A DNA stretch of 64,000 nucleotides from Natrialba swarupiae (GCF_008245225.1 NZ_VTAW01000002.1:1-64000); one strand, 5' to 3'; positions 25,686 to 34,233 are shown, numbered from the stretch's first letter. The notes: a model not told the origin generated them from the letters alone. Translations and numbers: made by a program.

Positions 25686-26663
25686 ATGGGAAACGCCGCA
25701 CTACGCGACATCGCCGTTATCGAGGAGATTCCCTTCGACGACGTCGAGGGGGTCGTCGCCGTCGACGCCCACAACTGGCTCTACCGGTATCTGACGACGA
25801 CGGTCAAGTGGACCTCGAGCGAGAAGTATACGACGGCGGACGGGACCGAAGTGGCGAATCTGATCGGTATCGTCCAGGGACTCCCCAAGTTCTTCGAGAA
25901 CGATATCGTGCCGGTGATGGTGTTCGACGGCGGCCCCTCGGAACTCAAAGCAGACGAGATCGAGTCCCGCCGCGAGCAGCGCCGAACGTACGAGGAGCAA
26001 CTCGAGGTCGCCCGCGAGGAAGGCGACGAACTCGCGATCGCCCAACTCGAGTCCCGCACGCAACGACTGACGCCGGAGATCCAGGAAACCAGCCGGGAAC
26101 TCCTCCGACTGCTCGACGTGCCGGTCGTCGAGGCCCCCGCGGAGGGAGAGGCGCAGGCGGCGCACATGGTCCGGCGCGGCGACGCCGACTACGTCGGCTC
26201 GGAGGACTACGACGCCCTGCTGTTCGGCGCACCGCTGACGCTCCGACAGCTGACGAGCAAGGGCGATCCCGAACTCATGGACCTCGAGGCGACGCTCGCC
26301 CATCACGATCTCACCTTGGAACAGCTGATCGACGCGGCGATCCTCATCGGGACGGACTTCAACGAGGGCGTCTCGGGGATCGGCCCGAAGACTGCGATTT
26401 CGGCGATCACCGAACACGGCGATCTCTGGAGCGTCCTCGAGGCCCGCGGCGACCACGTCGAGTACGGCGACCGGGTTCGCGCGCTGTTCAGAGAGCCGAA
26501 CGTGTCCGACGACTACGCGTTCGACCCGGACCTCGACCCGGACCTCGAGGCGGCGAGGGCGTACGTCGTCGACGAGTGGAGCGTCGACGCCGACGAGGTC
26601 GCACGCGGCTTCGAGCGGATCGAAGAGAGCGCAACCCAGACGGGGTTGGATCGATGGACGTAG
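25686..26663 (+). CDS. fen: Flap endonuclease 1
   Basis: 325 aa from [20 protein letters not shown]. It cleaves 5' flaps during Okazaki fragment maturation and repair. N-nuclease residues are seen at [15 protein letters not shown] and [20 protein letters not shown]. The I-nuclease part includes [20 protein letters not shown] and [14 protein letters not shown], and the helix-hairpin-helix is [20 protein letters not shown]. The C-terminus QTGLDRWT looks like a degenerate PCNA-binding (PIP) box. The arginine/lysine content is reduced, as expected for a salt-in cell. A 26-codon ORF overlaps its stop. Confidence 0.93.
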   Translation: MGNAALRDIAVIEEIPFDDVEGVVAVDAHNWLYRYLTTTVKWTSSEKYTTADGTEVANLIGIVQGLPKFFENDIVPVMVFDGGPSELKADEIESRREQRRTYEEQLEVAREEGDELAIAQLESRTQRLTPEIQETSRELLRLLDVPVVEAPAEGEAQAAHMVRRGDADYVGSEDYDALLFGAPLTLRQLTSKGDPELMDLEATLAHHDLTLEQLIDAAILIGTDFNEGVSGIGPKTAISAITEHGDLWSVLEARGDHVEYGDRVRALFREPNVSDDYAFDPDLDPDLEAARAYVVDEWSVDADEVARGFERIEESATQTGLDRWT

Positions 26664-26734
26664 CCCCGACTGGCTCGCGGCCACGTCACGTCGAAGGCGA
26701 GACGAGCCGGGACGGTTCGGAGGTGGGTCGATGA
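26654..26734 (+). CDS. Possible 26-aa leader ORF between FEN1 and cbiE
   Basis: This small frame starts at an ATG overlapping the FEN1 stop region. It ends with a TGA that overlaps the cbiE ATG (ATGA). It would encode [12 protein letters not shown] and a further 14 residues. The double overlap would couple translation from FEN1 to cbiE, but it may be chance. A similar ATGA overlap precedes cbiA. Confidence 0.25.
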   Translation: MDVAPTGSRPRHVEGETSRDGSEVGR

Positions 26735-27543
26735 GCGACGACTACGACCTCGAGTCGGGGCCGGACCCGGCGACGTTCGCGGCCGGAGCGTCGGAGCCCG
26801 ACCTCGGCTCGGAGACCGACGATCCCGTTCACGTCGTCGGCATCGGCCCTGGAAACCTCGAGTACCTGACGCCACGAGGGGAGCGGGCGATCCGCGAGGC
26901 CGACGTCCTCGTCGGCTTCTCGACCGTCGTCGAGTTCGTCGAGGATCGAACCGAGGCGGACCTGCTGACCTGTGGCTACAAAGACGAAGCCGAGGCGCTG
27001 TCGGCGTTCGGCGAGCGCGTTGCCGACGGCGAGACCGGCGCCGCCGTCGCGATGGGCGACCCGAATCACTCGGGCTATCAGTTCGTCGGGAAGGTCGAAA
27101 ACGTCGTCGAGCGCGTCGCCGATCGGCGGGGTGTCGAGCCGACACCCGTCCGCGTCGTCCCCGGTATCTCCTCGCTTCAGGTCGCCGCCAGCCGGGCCCG
27201 GACCCCGATGGAGGACACCGAGTTCGTCACGCTCCACAAGAGCGGCGACCTCGAGGCCGACGTAGATCGCCTCGCGACCGCCGTCGGGGAGCGTCACCTG
27301 CTCGTCCTCCCGCGCCCGTTCGATCGGATGCCCGGCGATCTCGCCGCTTTTCTGCTCGAGAACGGTGCCGATCCGGATCTCGAGGCGCTGGTCCTGGAGA
27401 AGCTCACCCTCGCGGACGAGGAGATCCACCGGTTCACGCTCGAGGGACTCGCAGCCCACGCCGGGGGCGACGGGAAGGAGGACACGCCGTTTTCGGATCT
27501 CGTGGTGCTCGCGGTTCGCCGACCCGTCGACCGCACAGACTGA
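26731..27543 (+). CDS. cbiE: Cobalt-precorrin-7 (C5)-methyltransferase
   Basis: 270 aa. Residues ~33-270 form a precorrin tetrapyrrole methylase: DPVHVVGIGPGNLEYLTPRG as SAM-binding start, AVAMGDPNHSGYQFVGKVEN, RVVPGISSLQVAASRARTPM, ending FSDLVVLAVRRP. An acidic leader of ~32 residues precedes the domain. CbiE methylates C5 of cobalt-precorrin-7 in anaerobic B12 synthesis. The usual partner CbiT is not adjacent. It follows FEN1 closely, unlike typical cbi operons, while cbiA and cbiL are 0.6 and 3.6 kb downstream. Confidence 0.85.
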   Translation: MSDDYDLESGPDPATFAAGASEPDLGSETDDPVHVVGIGPGNLEYLTPRGERAIREADVLVGFSTVVEFVEDRTEADLLTCGYKDEAEALSAFGERVADGETGAAVAMGDPNHSGYQFVGKVENVVERVADRRGVEPTPVRVVPGISSLQVAASRARTPMEDTEFVTLHKSGDLEADVDRLATAVGERHLLVLPRPFDRMPGDLAAFLLENGADPDLEALVLEKLTLADEEIHRFTLEGLAAHAGGDGKEDTPFSDLVVLAVRRPVDRTD

Positions 27544-27572
27544 CTCTGATCGGTGCCCACAGGCGTACGTCA

Positions 27573-27686
27573 ACTGTCACCGCTGTCTCCGTCTCGAGCC
27601 GACTATCACCGCTGTCTCCGTCTCGAGCCGACTATCACCGCTGTCTCCATCTCGGCCGACCGTCACCGCTGTCTCCGTTTCGAGTG
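27573..27686. repeat. Tandem repeat, four units of about 29 bp
   Basis: Units begin at 27573, 27602, 27631 and 27659 with consensus AC(T/C)(A/G)TCACCGCTGTCTCC followed by GTCTCGAGCCG. Units 1 and 2 differ by one base; units 3 and 4 are more diverged and one base shorter. It lies between cbiE and a small convergent gene. The absence of unique spacers rules out a CRISPR array. Confidence 0.85.
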
Positions 27687-27720
27687 TCGTCTGTAACACC
27701 GACGTCGAACGGTCGTACTG

Positions 27721-27885
27721 CTACTCGTCGTGCTCGTACTCGCTGAGAACTGCCGCGACAGTATCCGTCACCTGTGCGATGGCGACGTCGTTGGTCTTTC
27801 TGAGGTCGCCGTTTCGCGCACACTCGAGGTGGCGAAGCGCCTCACGGAGGTGGTGTTCGGTCAGCGTCTCGTCGGTGGGGGACAT
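27721..27885 (-). CDS. Small haloarchaeal hypothetical protein
   Basis: 54 aa from MSPTDETLTEHHLREALRHL. It is helical, with histidines and acidic residues (EHHLREALRHLECARNGDLR, then AVLSEYEHDE). The open frame continues upstream (MLDVHISTDG at 27954), but that part runs into the promoter region and is less likely. Small helical proteins of this kind are common in haloarchaea. No function is known. It is convergent with cbiE across the tandem repeat. Confidence 0.55.
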   Translation of the reverse strand: MSPTDETLTEHHLREALRHLECARNGDLRKTNDVAIAQVTDTVAAVLSEYEHDE

Positions 27886-28015
27886 GGTAATCGGGAACAC
27901 TGATAACGGATTCGCGCGGTTAAGTCCGTCGGTGGATATGTGAACATCTAACATGGACAGAGCCACGCCGACCACCGACGGATTCAAGTTCGGTTGTACG
28001 AACGCAACTAGACTG

Positions 28016-28111
28016 ATGAATGACGAACCGAGCGGCGGACGGGGCGGTGAGAACGGCGAGTTGATCGGCCCGAACGGGGCGGCGGGTCGCGTCTCGAGGC
28101 GGCGACGATGA
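28016..28111 (+). CDS. Possible 31-aa ORF overlapping the cbiA start
   Basis: The frame begins at ATG 28016 (or 27953 for 52 aa) and ends RRRR-TGA, overlapping the cbiA ATG. The product is Gly-rich (MNDEPSGGRGGENGELIGPN). It could be a coupling leader or chance. The same ATGA arrangement precedes cbiE. Confidence 0.25.
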   Translation: MNDEPSGGRGGENGELIGPNGAAGRVSRRRR

Positions 28112-29445
28112 AGGGGTTCGTCCTCGGGGGCGTAAGTTCGGGCGTCGGAAAAACCGTCGCGACGCTCGCGATCACCCAGGCGCTGTCCGACGCCGGTTAC
28201 GAGGTCCAGCCGGCGAAAGCGGGATCGGACTTCATCGACCCGAGCCACCACGAGGCGATCGCGGGACGTCCCTCGAGAACGCTCGACCTGTGGCTCTGTG
28301 GCGAGGGCGGTCTGGGGCGGAACTACCACCGCGGCGAGGGCGACGTCTGCGTCGTCGAGGGCGTCATGGGGCTGTACGACGGCGACGGCTCGAGCACCGC
28401 GATGGTCGCCGAGGCGCTTTCCCTCCCCGTGGTCCTCGTCGTCGACGCCAAAGCAGGGATGGAAAGCGTCGCGGCGACCGCGTTGGGCTTTCGCGAGTAC
28501 GCCGACGCGATCGGCCGAGAGGTCGACGTTGCGGGGATCGTCGCCCAGCGCGCCCACGGCGGCCGCCACGAGGCGGGAATCCGCGAGGCGCTTCCCGATG
28601 ACCTCGCGTACTTCGGCCGAATTCCGCCGAACGACGACCTCGAGATTCCGGACCGACACCTCGGCCTCGAGATGGGTGGGGAAGCGGCCCTGCCACGGGA
28701 GGCGCTCCGCGAAGCGGCCGAAACGCTCGAGGCCGAGCGGCTGGCGGCTGTGGCCCGCGATCCACCCGAATCGGCCGCCAAGGGCAGTCGCGCGGCCGTC
28801 AATCCACTATCGACCGAGCCGCGGATCGCCATCGCCAGCGACGTCGCCTTCGCCTTTCGGTATCCGGCGACGATCGAACGGTTCCGCGAGCGCGGCGAGG
28901 TAGTGACGTTCTCGCCCGTCGCGGGCGAGGAGGTTCCCGACTGCGACGCCGTCTACCTGCCCGGCGGCTACCCGGAACTCCACGCCGCGGAACTCGAGTC
29001 GTCCGGAACGCTCTCGGAACTCGCGGACCTCGCGAGCGACGGACTACCCGTGCTGGGGGAGTGTGGCGGTCTGATGGCGATGAGCGAGTCGCTGACGACG
29101 GCGGCGGGCGATCGGTACGAGATGGCCGGGATCCTGCCGGCGGACGTGACCATGCACGACCGGTACCAGGCGCTCGACCACGTCGAACTCGAGGCGGTGA
29201 ACGGCACACTCACGGCCACAGCCGGAGAGCGAATCCGGGGACACGAGTTCCACTACTCGAGCGCCGACGTCGACGACGACGCCCGCTTTGCCTTCGAGAC
29301 CGTCCGCGGGAGCGGCATCGACGGCGACCACGACGGACTGACCGAGTACGACTCTCTGGGCACCTACGTTCACGTCCACGCCGAGAGCGGAGCGTTCGAT
29401 CGGTTCCTCGAGTCGATTACGTCGTCGGCCTCGGACAACCGATAG
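28108..29445 (+). CDS. cbiA: Cobyrinate a,c-diamide synthase
   Basis: 445 aa. The N-terminal dethiobiotin-synthetase-like ATPase has P-loop GGVSSGVGKTVATLAI and KAGSDFIDPSHHEAIAGRPS. The C-terminal glutamine amidotransferase carries the nucleophile cysteine in LPVLGECGGLMAMS and the histidine in RGHEFHYSSAD. Size fits the family. It amidates the a and c side chains of cobyrinic acid using glutamine and ATP. A Ser/Ala linker near residue 225 separates the domains. It stands with cbiE upstream and cbiL downstream, interrupted by other genes. Confidence 0.92.
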   Translation: MKGFVLGGVSSGVGKTVATLAITQALSDAGYEVQPAKAGSDFIDPSHHEAIAGRPSRTLDLWLCGEGGLGRNYHRGEGDVCVVEGVMGLYDGDGSSTAMVAEALSLPVVLVVDAKAGMESVAATALGFREYADAIGREVDVAGIVAQRAHGGRHEAGIREALPDDLAYFGRIPPNDDLEIPDRHLGLEMGGEAALPREALREAAETLEAERLAAVARDPPESAAKGSRAAVNPLSTEPRIAIASDVAFAFRYPATIERFRERGEVVTFSPVAGEEVPDCDAVYLPGGYPELHAAELESSGTLSELADLASDGLPVLGECGGLMAMSESLTTAAGDRYEMAGILPADVTMHDRYQALDHVELEAVNGTLTATAGERIRGHEFHYSSADVDDDARFAFETVRGSGIDGDHDGLTEYDSLGTYVHVHAESGAFDRFLESITSSASDNR

Positions 29446-29476
29446 CCAGCCCCTGGCTGATTCGGAGGGACTGTCG

Positions 29477-29485
29477 AATAATTTA
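29477..29485 (+). promoter_or_regulatory. TATA box of the membrane protein gene at 29512
   Basis: AATAATTTA lies about 27-35 nt upstream of the ATG at 29512. It overlaps the competing ATG at 29485, so the downstream start is preferred. Confidence 0.55.
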
Positions 29486-29511
29486 TGGCAGCGTCGTCTC
29501 GAGTACTGGTC

Positions 29512-31092
29512 ATGTCTTCGTTCAGGACCGTCCTCTCGCGGACGACGTCGAGTTGGCGACTCGTCGCCGTCGCGGCGCTCGTCGCGGCTCTCGAGGGGGG
29601 TGTCCGGATCGCGCTCGTCGATTTTCTCGACCCCTATTTCGGCGACCTCTGGCTGGCCGCCGCGGTCGTCCTCTGGCCGCCGGTCTTCGCCGTCTTCGGC
29701 CTCGCGGCCGTCTCCTCGACGGCACGTGATGTGATCGCCGAGGAGGAAACTCGAGCCGAAGACGACGTCGCCAGCGGGTGGGACGGCGAGATCGCGGGAC
29801 GGCTGGCGGCACTGGCCGCGCTCGCGACCGTCGGTCATTGGATCGCCATCGTCGTCGGAACCGCGCTCTTTCTGGTGGTCGATACGCCGATCAGGTTCGT
29901 CCTGTACTGGGTCGGCTACGGCGATCTGTTCACGTTTACCGTCGTCACGTTCGGCCCGTTCGCCGGCATCGGGATCGGCGCGCTCGTCGCGTGGATCGTT
30001 CCGGGAATCGCGGTCGCCGAGATCGGACGCGGTGTGCGCGTCACCGACGCGTTCCGAACGGCGATGGCCGCACCGTCCTCGGCCCCGCGGTCGCTCGCGA
30101 CGGCGACGGGCTGGACGCTTGCGTTCGTCGGATTTTCGGCCGGCGCGTTCGCCGTCACCGACCGCGTGGTGCGCCGGTTCGAGGACGCCCAGCTCACGGT
30201 CGGCTCGGTCGACGCCGAGATCGTTCCGATCGCCCTCGGCCTCTCGGTCCTCGTCACCGGTGGCGCGGTGTGGCTCGCGGGAGCGCTCGGCCTCGTGCTC
30301 GATCGGTTCTCGGACTCGAGCCTGCCGTCCCGCCCGTCGTCACGGAACACCGCTTCCCAGTCCGTTCCGGTGGCTCGTCTCGCGATCGTCGTCTTGCTCG
30401 TGACGGCGCTGGTCGCGACCGCCGGTGCCGTCCGGATGAACGAGATTCGCCCGATCGACACCGAACCCGAACCGCTGTCCGGCGATCCCGACGAACTGTA
30501 CGCGACCGCCCACGACAACACCGAGCGCTCGAGCCACGAGTATCGGTGGCTGAACGGGTCGGCCGAAGACGAGGAGGTGATGTACGAACTCCGGATCGAC
30601 AGGGAGGAACGACAGCTCTCGACGTCGTTCGAGGGCATCGAGATGTACTTCGAGAGTGGGATGTACTACTACGGCGAACCCGCTCCCCTGCCCGGCTACG
30701 CGATGATGACTCAGGACGAACGGCTGCCGAAGCTCGGCGAGCCCTCGCCGGAGGCTGAAAACTGGACCGTCGTCGCCGAAGACGACGACGAGATCACCCT
30801 CGAACTCACCGATCCGGACGACGTCTACTCTGCCGAGCATGGACGGAGCCTCGAGGAGTCGTTCGACGATCCCGAGGTCCACGAGGCGTGGGCCCGAATA
30901 ACGGTTGACACCGGCCGGAAGACGTTGTCACACGGCGACCTCCGGATGAACGTGAGCGAGCGAAACGATCCCGAGGACGCCTACGACTACCACCTCGCCT
31001 ACGAGTACGAAACCGACGTCTCCATCGACCGGCCGGACGACATCGGATCGCCCGGTCTCGGCGAGTGGTTCTGGCGGCTGTTCGCGTACTGA
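29512..31092 (+). CDS. Haloarchaeal membrane protein with C-terminal exported beta domain
   Basis: 526 aa from MSSFRTVLSRTTSSWRLVAV. About six membrane helices occupy residues 15-315 (LVAVAALVAALEGGVRIALV; LAAAVVLWPPVFAVFGLAAV; WIAIVVGTALFLVVD; others, the last RLAIVVLLVTALVATAGAVR). The C-terminal ~200 residues are an acidic, Tyr-rich soluble domain (GIEMYFESGMYYYGEPAPLP) probably outside the cell. The layout suits a haloarchaeal DUF7537-like lipoprotein domain fused to a membrane part, but the family is unsure. It sits between cbiA and cbiL without an obvious B12 role. Confidence 0.65.
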   Translation: MSSFRTVLSRTTSSWRLVAVAALVAALEGGVRIALVDFLDPYFGDLWLAAAVVLWPPVFAVFGLAAVSSTARDVIAEEETRAEDDVASGWDGEIAGRLAALAALATVGHWIAIVVGTALFLVVDTPIRFVLYWVGYGDLFTFTVVTFGPFAGIGIGALVAWIVPGIAVAEIGRGVRVTDAFRTAMAAPSSAPRSLATATGWTLAFVGFSAGAFAVTDRVVRRFEDAQLTVGSVDAEIVPIALGLSVLVTGGAVWLAGALGLVLDRFSDSSLPSRPSSRNTASQSVPVARLAIVVLLVTALVATAGAVRMNEIRPIDTEPEPLSGDPDELYATAHDNTERSSHEYRWLNGSAEDEEVMYELRIDREERQLSTSFEGIEMYFESGMYYYGEPAPLPGYAMMTQDERLPKLGEPSPEAENWTVVAEDDDEITLELTDPDDVYSAEHGRSLEESFDDPEVHEAWARITVDTGRKTLSHGDLRMNVSERNDPEDAYDYHLAYEYETDVSIDRPDDIGSPGLGEWFWRLFAY

Positions 31093-31176
31093 TCGGCGCG
31101 ACGTAGCGGGGTTCTCTTCGCCCAGGAGTGATCGAGAACGAACGCTTGTTAGTACAGGCGCGAAAATAAGGGAGCG

Positions 31177-31869
31177 ATGACACTGTACGGCGTCGGACTC
31201 GGTCCTGGTGAAGCGGATCTCGTGACGGTTCGTGGCAAGCGCGTCCTCGAGCACGCGGACGTGGTCTACTCCCCGGGTCGGCTCTCCCGGTCGGTCGCCC
31301 TCGAGCACGTCGACGAATCGAAGATCGGCGATCTCGACTTCCCGATGACGAAAGACGAGGAGAAACTGCGGACGGCCTGGAAGGCGGCCGCCGCGGAAGT
31401 CGCCCCGCGAGCGATGGAGGGCGACGTCGCCTTCGTCACGCTGGGTGATCCGAACGTCTACTCGACGTTCGGCCACCTCCGGCGGACGCTCGAGGCGTTT
31501 CATCCGGACGTCGACCTCGAGGTCGTCCCCGGCGTGAGCGCGATGACGGCGTTTGCGACCGCACTCGGCGTCGAGGTCGAAGCCGGCGCGGGGCTCTCCC
31601 TGCGCGAGGCGGCCGACGGCGCGAGCCCGACGGGGCCGGGTCGGATGATTTTGTTCAAGGTCACTGACATCCCAGCCACCCACGAGGGTCTCGTCGAGGC
31701 CGGCTACGACGTCACCTACGGCCGTCGGCTGTTCATGGAACAGGGCGAGACGGCCGTCACCGACGATCCCTCGGAACTCGAGGAGCGCGATTATTACACG
31801 CTCGCTTACGCCGAGAAGGCCGATCTCGTGGTCGAGTCGGCGACGGCGGCGTTCGAACGGGATGGATAG
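31177..31869 (+). CDS. cbiL: Cobalt-factor II C20-methyltransferase
   Basis: 230 aa from MTLYGVGLGPGEADLVTVRG. It is a tetrapyrrole methylase with GPGEADL SAM start, DVAFVTLGDPNVYSTFGHLR, LEVVPGVSAMTAFATALGVE and GRMILFKVTDIPATHEGLVE. It methylates C20 of cobalt-factor II early in the anaerobic cobalamin pathway, following CbiX. The length is typical. The stop is 19 bp from the convergent YqcI/YcgG gene. Confidence 0.88.
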   Translation: MTLYGVGLGPGEADLVTVRGKRVLEHADVVYSPGRLSRSVALEHVDESKIGDLDFPMTKDEEKLRTAWKAAAAEVAPRAMEGDVAFVTLGDPNVYSTFGHLRRTLEAFHPDVDLEVVPGVSAMTAFATALGVEVEAGAGLSLREAADGASPTGPGRMILFKVTDIPATHEGLVEAGYDVTYGRRLFMEQGETAVTDDPSELEERDYYTLAYAEKADLVVESATAAFERDG

Positions 31870-31887
31870 CACCGAAAGTGGATCGGG

Positions 31888-32685
31888 CTACGGCAGTCTC
31901 GCGGCGGGTTTCGGGTGCTCGCGCGTGATCGTGACCGGACACTCGGACGGCGCTTGCTGGTCGTCCGCCGAGAGCATGTACTGGGGCCACTCGCGGTCGC
32001 CCTCGACACCCCAGTCGCCGAGGTCGGCGTGGGGGCAGACGCCGTCGTACTCCTCGAGGCGGTCCTGGATGACCCCGCGGGCGCGCTGTCCGGCGTCGGT
32101 GTCGGCGGTCACGTCGAGGCGTTCGAACAGCTCGCGGGGCTGGAACGTGATCTCGAGACCGATGGGGCAGTATCGACTCTTGCGGTTCTCGTAGAACGGA
32201 GCGCGACAGGTTGGGAACATGGGTTCGCCGCCGAGACAGAACTCCCAGTAGGGGTCGTCGGGGTCGGTCGGAATGTCCGCCGGCCAGGGCTCGGGGTCGT
32301 GGAGATGTAACGTCTGCAGGACGTGCCAGAGCGCGTCGTGATACTCGCGTTCGGAGAGGGGTCGCTCGGGGGGTTTGAAGAACGTCACCAGCGAGGCCTT
32401 GTCGGCGTGGTCCTGATAGACGTCGAGGTACTCGAGGATGCGGTCGCGAAGACTCAACAGCGCCTCGGGGTCGCTCATCGACGGCACCGCAGTGTAGAGT
32501 GGATCGCCGTGTTGGACGGATTCGGCGCCGAAAAAGCAGGGGAACGGCGAGCCGTTTCGCTCGCCGAGAAGTCCGGCTTCGAACGAGCGCCAGTGGTCTT
32601 CGACCCACGACGGCGTTTGTCCGTCTCGAACCCGTCGGTCGAGGGTCGCCTGGTCCATCAACGACTGGATGCCTGGCTCGTTCAT
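31888..32685 (-). CDS. YqcI/YcgG family protein (GntA-like heme oxygenase candidate)
   Basis: 265 aa from MNEPGIQSLMDQATLDRRVR. Family features include FPCFFGAESVQHGDPLYTAV, LYTAVPSMSDPEALLSLRDR, a PYWEFCLGGEPMFPTCRAPF core and RKSRYCPIGLEITFQPRELF. In cyanobacteria a YqcI/YcgG member, GntA, is a heme-dependent N-hydroxylase in guanitoxin synthesis; most members have no tested function. There is no evidence of that pathway here. A perfect 12-bp palindrome lies 40 nt upstream, suggesting its own regulation. Confidence 0.8.
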   Translation of the reverse strand: MNEPGIQSLMDQATLDRRVRDGQTPSWVEDHWRSFEAGLLGERNGSPFPCFFGAESVQHGDPLYTAVPSMSDPEALLSLRDRILEYLDVYQDHADKASLVTFFKPPERPLSEREYHDALWHVLQTLHLHDPEPWPADIPTDPDDPYWEFCLGGEPMFPTCRAPFYENRKSRYCPIGLEITFQPRELFERLDVTADTDAGQRARGVIQDRLEEYDGVCPHADLGDWGVEGDREWPQYMLSADDQQAPSECPVTITREHPKPAARLP

Positions 32686-32724
32686 CGTTCGTGTATGCGT
32701 TCGACTCGAGCGTAATGACGGTTT

Positions 32725-32736
32725 AGGTTCGAACCT
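32725..32736. promoter_or_regulatory. 12-bp palindrome AGGTTCGAACCT upstream of the YqcI/YcgG gene
   Basis: This perfect inverted repeat lies 40-51 nt before the start at 32685 on the minus strand, in the promoter-proximal zone. It is a candidate operator. No match to a known haloarchaeal regulator can be stated with confidence. Confidence 0.4.
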
Positions 32737-32912
32737 CGAACGGACGGTGGCTCGAATCACGTTCGTCTACGACCCTCACGTGTCGTTGGGGGAGCCAGAG
32801 CAGTGATCGTTCGAAGCTAGGAAGCCGGCAACGTTCGCTCGAGAACGCCATCTCCTGGCGTTTTGGGTTCGACATGACAACCCTTTTCCCCGCAGGTGGA
32901 GAAGCCGGGAGT

Positions 32913-33287
32913 ATGTCGGACGAACCCGATTCAAACGGCGGCGCAGACGAGGGCGAGGGCGAAGAAAAATCGTTCCGCGAGCGAGTCGAAGAGATTCGGG
33001 AAAAACGCGCCGAAGAAGGTGAAGGCGAGGGAGAACCGCCGGAGAGTCCGTTCGGTGGCGGCGGTGGCGGCCCCGGCGGAATGGGCGGGAATCCGTTCGC
33101 CCAGATGATGGGCGGCATGATGGGCGGCGGACCGGGTGGCGCCCCCGGTGGCGCCCCCGGCGGCCCGGGCGGCCGCGGCGACGAGAGCAACGAGGAACTC
33201 GTCCGTGAGGTCCGCCAGCTCCGCGACGAGATGCGCGATCAGACCCGTGCGTTAAAACGGATCGCCGACGCCCTCGAGGACGAGTAA
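32913..33287 (+). CDS. Gly/Met-rich small acidic protein with C-terminal coiled coil
   Basis: 124 aa from MSDEPDSNGGADEGEGEEKS; an upstream ATG adds 13 residues. Three parts: a charged helix (SFRERVEEIREKRAEEGEGE), a low-complexity Gly/Met/Pro stretch (NPFAQMMGGMMGGGPGGAPG), and a C-terminal heptad helix (ESNEELVREVRQLRDEMRDQ continuing to LKRIADALEDE). The layout suggests an oligomerising protein with a flexible hydrophobic centre. I recognise no family. It is upstream of tyrA on the same strand but 127 bp away. Confidence 0.65.
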   Translation: MSDEPDSNGGADEGEGEEKSFRERVEEIREKRAEEGEGEGEPPESPFGGGGGGPGGMGGNPFAQMMGGMMGGGPGGAPGGAPGGPGGRGDESNEELVREVRQLRDEMRDQTRALKRIADALEDE

Positions 33288-33414
33288 GTCGTCCACGCTG
33301 GCCGTTTTTCGGATACCAACGACCCCGGAGCGCTAGCGCCGTCGATCGGTTCGACCGAAACCGGCGGGGGTTCGACCGAACTGCTTTTGCAACGCCGGTG
33401 GATACGAACAGCCG

Positions 33415-34233
33415 ATGGACGTACTGATCGTCGGTGCGGGGTCGATGGGGACGTGGTTCGGCAGTGCGATCGACGGCCGGGTCGCATTCGCCGACGTCGA
33501 CGCCGATGCGGCTAGTCGGGCTGCCGACGCGGTCGGGGGGTCGGTCGCGGATCTTCGCGGTGGGACGGAGTACGATGTCGTCTGTCTCGCGGTGCCGATG
33601 GCTCACGTTGCCGACGCGGTCGCCGAGCACGCGCCGCGAGCGAAGCGGGCGCTCGTCGATGTATCCGGCGTGATGGGGCCGCCCCTCGAGGCGATGGCCG
33701 AGCACGCACCCGACAGGGAACGCCTCAGCCTACATCCTCTTTTTGCGCCCGAACGCGCGCCCGGATCGATCGCCGTCGTCAGCGATCGGTCGGGGCCGAC
33801 GACCGACACCGTCCGCGAGGCGCTCGCCGACTGTGGAAACGACCTGCTCGAGACGACGGCGACCGAACACGACGAGGCGATGGAGACGGTTCAGGCGTCG
33901 GCACACGCCGCAGTGCTCTCGTTCGCGCTGGCTGCCGAGTCGGTTCCCGACGGGTTCGAAACGCCGGTCTACGAACAACTCCGGGCGCTGGCCCAACAGG
34001 TGACAGCGGGAACACCACGAGTGTATGCCGACATCCAGCACACGTTCGACGGTGCCGACGCGGTCGCCGACGCCGCATCCGAGATCGCAAGGGCCGATCA
34101 CGGCGAACTCGAGGTATTGTATCGCGAGGCGTCGAGTCGCTGCCACGACGGCGAGCCGCTGGACGGCGAAGATGGGTCGACGGACGACGAGGATGGATCG
34201 ACGGACGAACCCACGGTCGGTGAGACCGAATGA
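33415..34233 (+). CDS. tyrA: Prephenate/arogenate dehydrogenase
   Basis: 272 aa from MDVLIVGAGSMGTWFGSAID. The N-terminal Rossmann fold carries VGAGSMG and VCLAVPMAHVADAVAEHAP. The C-terminal helical domain has LSLHPLFAPERAPGSIAVVS, with the H-P-x-F substrate region. It oxidises prephenate toward tyrosine. It ends with an acidic repeat (DGEDGSTDDEDGSTDEP). The stop overlaps the start of the Rsm22-like gene by 4 bp (ATGA), so they are translationally coupled. No ACT or chorismate mutase domain is fused. Confidence 0.88.
   Translation: MDVLIVGAGSMGTWFGSAIDGRVAFADVDADAASRAADAVGGSVADLRGGTEYDVVCLAVPMAHVADAVAEHAPRAKRALVDVSGVMGPPLEAMAEHAPDRERLSLHPLFAPERAPGSIAVVSDRSGPTTDTVREALADCGNDLLETTATEHDEAMETVQASAHAAVLSFALAAESVPDGFETPVYEQLRALAQQVTAGTPRVYADIQHTFDGADAVADAASEIARADHGELEVLYREASSRCHDGEPLDGEDGSTDDEDGSTDEPTVGETE

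Noticed and set aside
27573-27686. Possible CRISPR array
   Set aside because: Repeats are directly adjacent without unique spacers and there are only four units; no cas genes are in the window.
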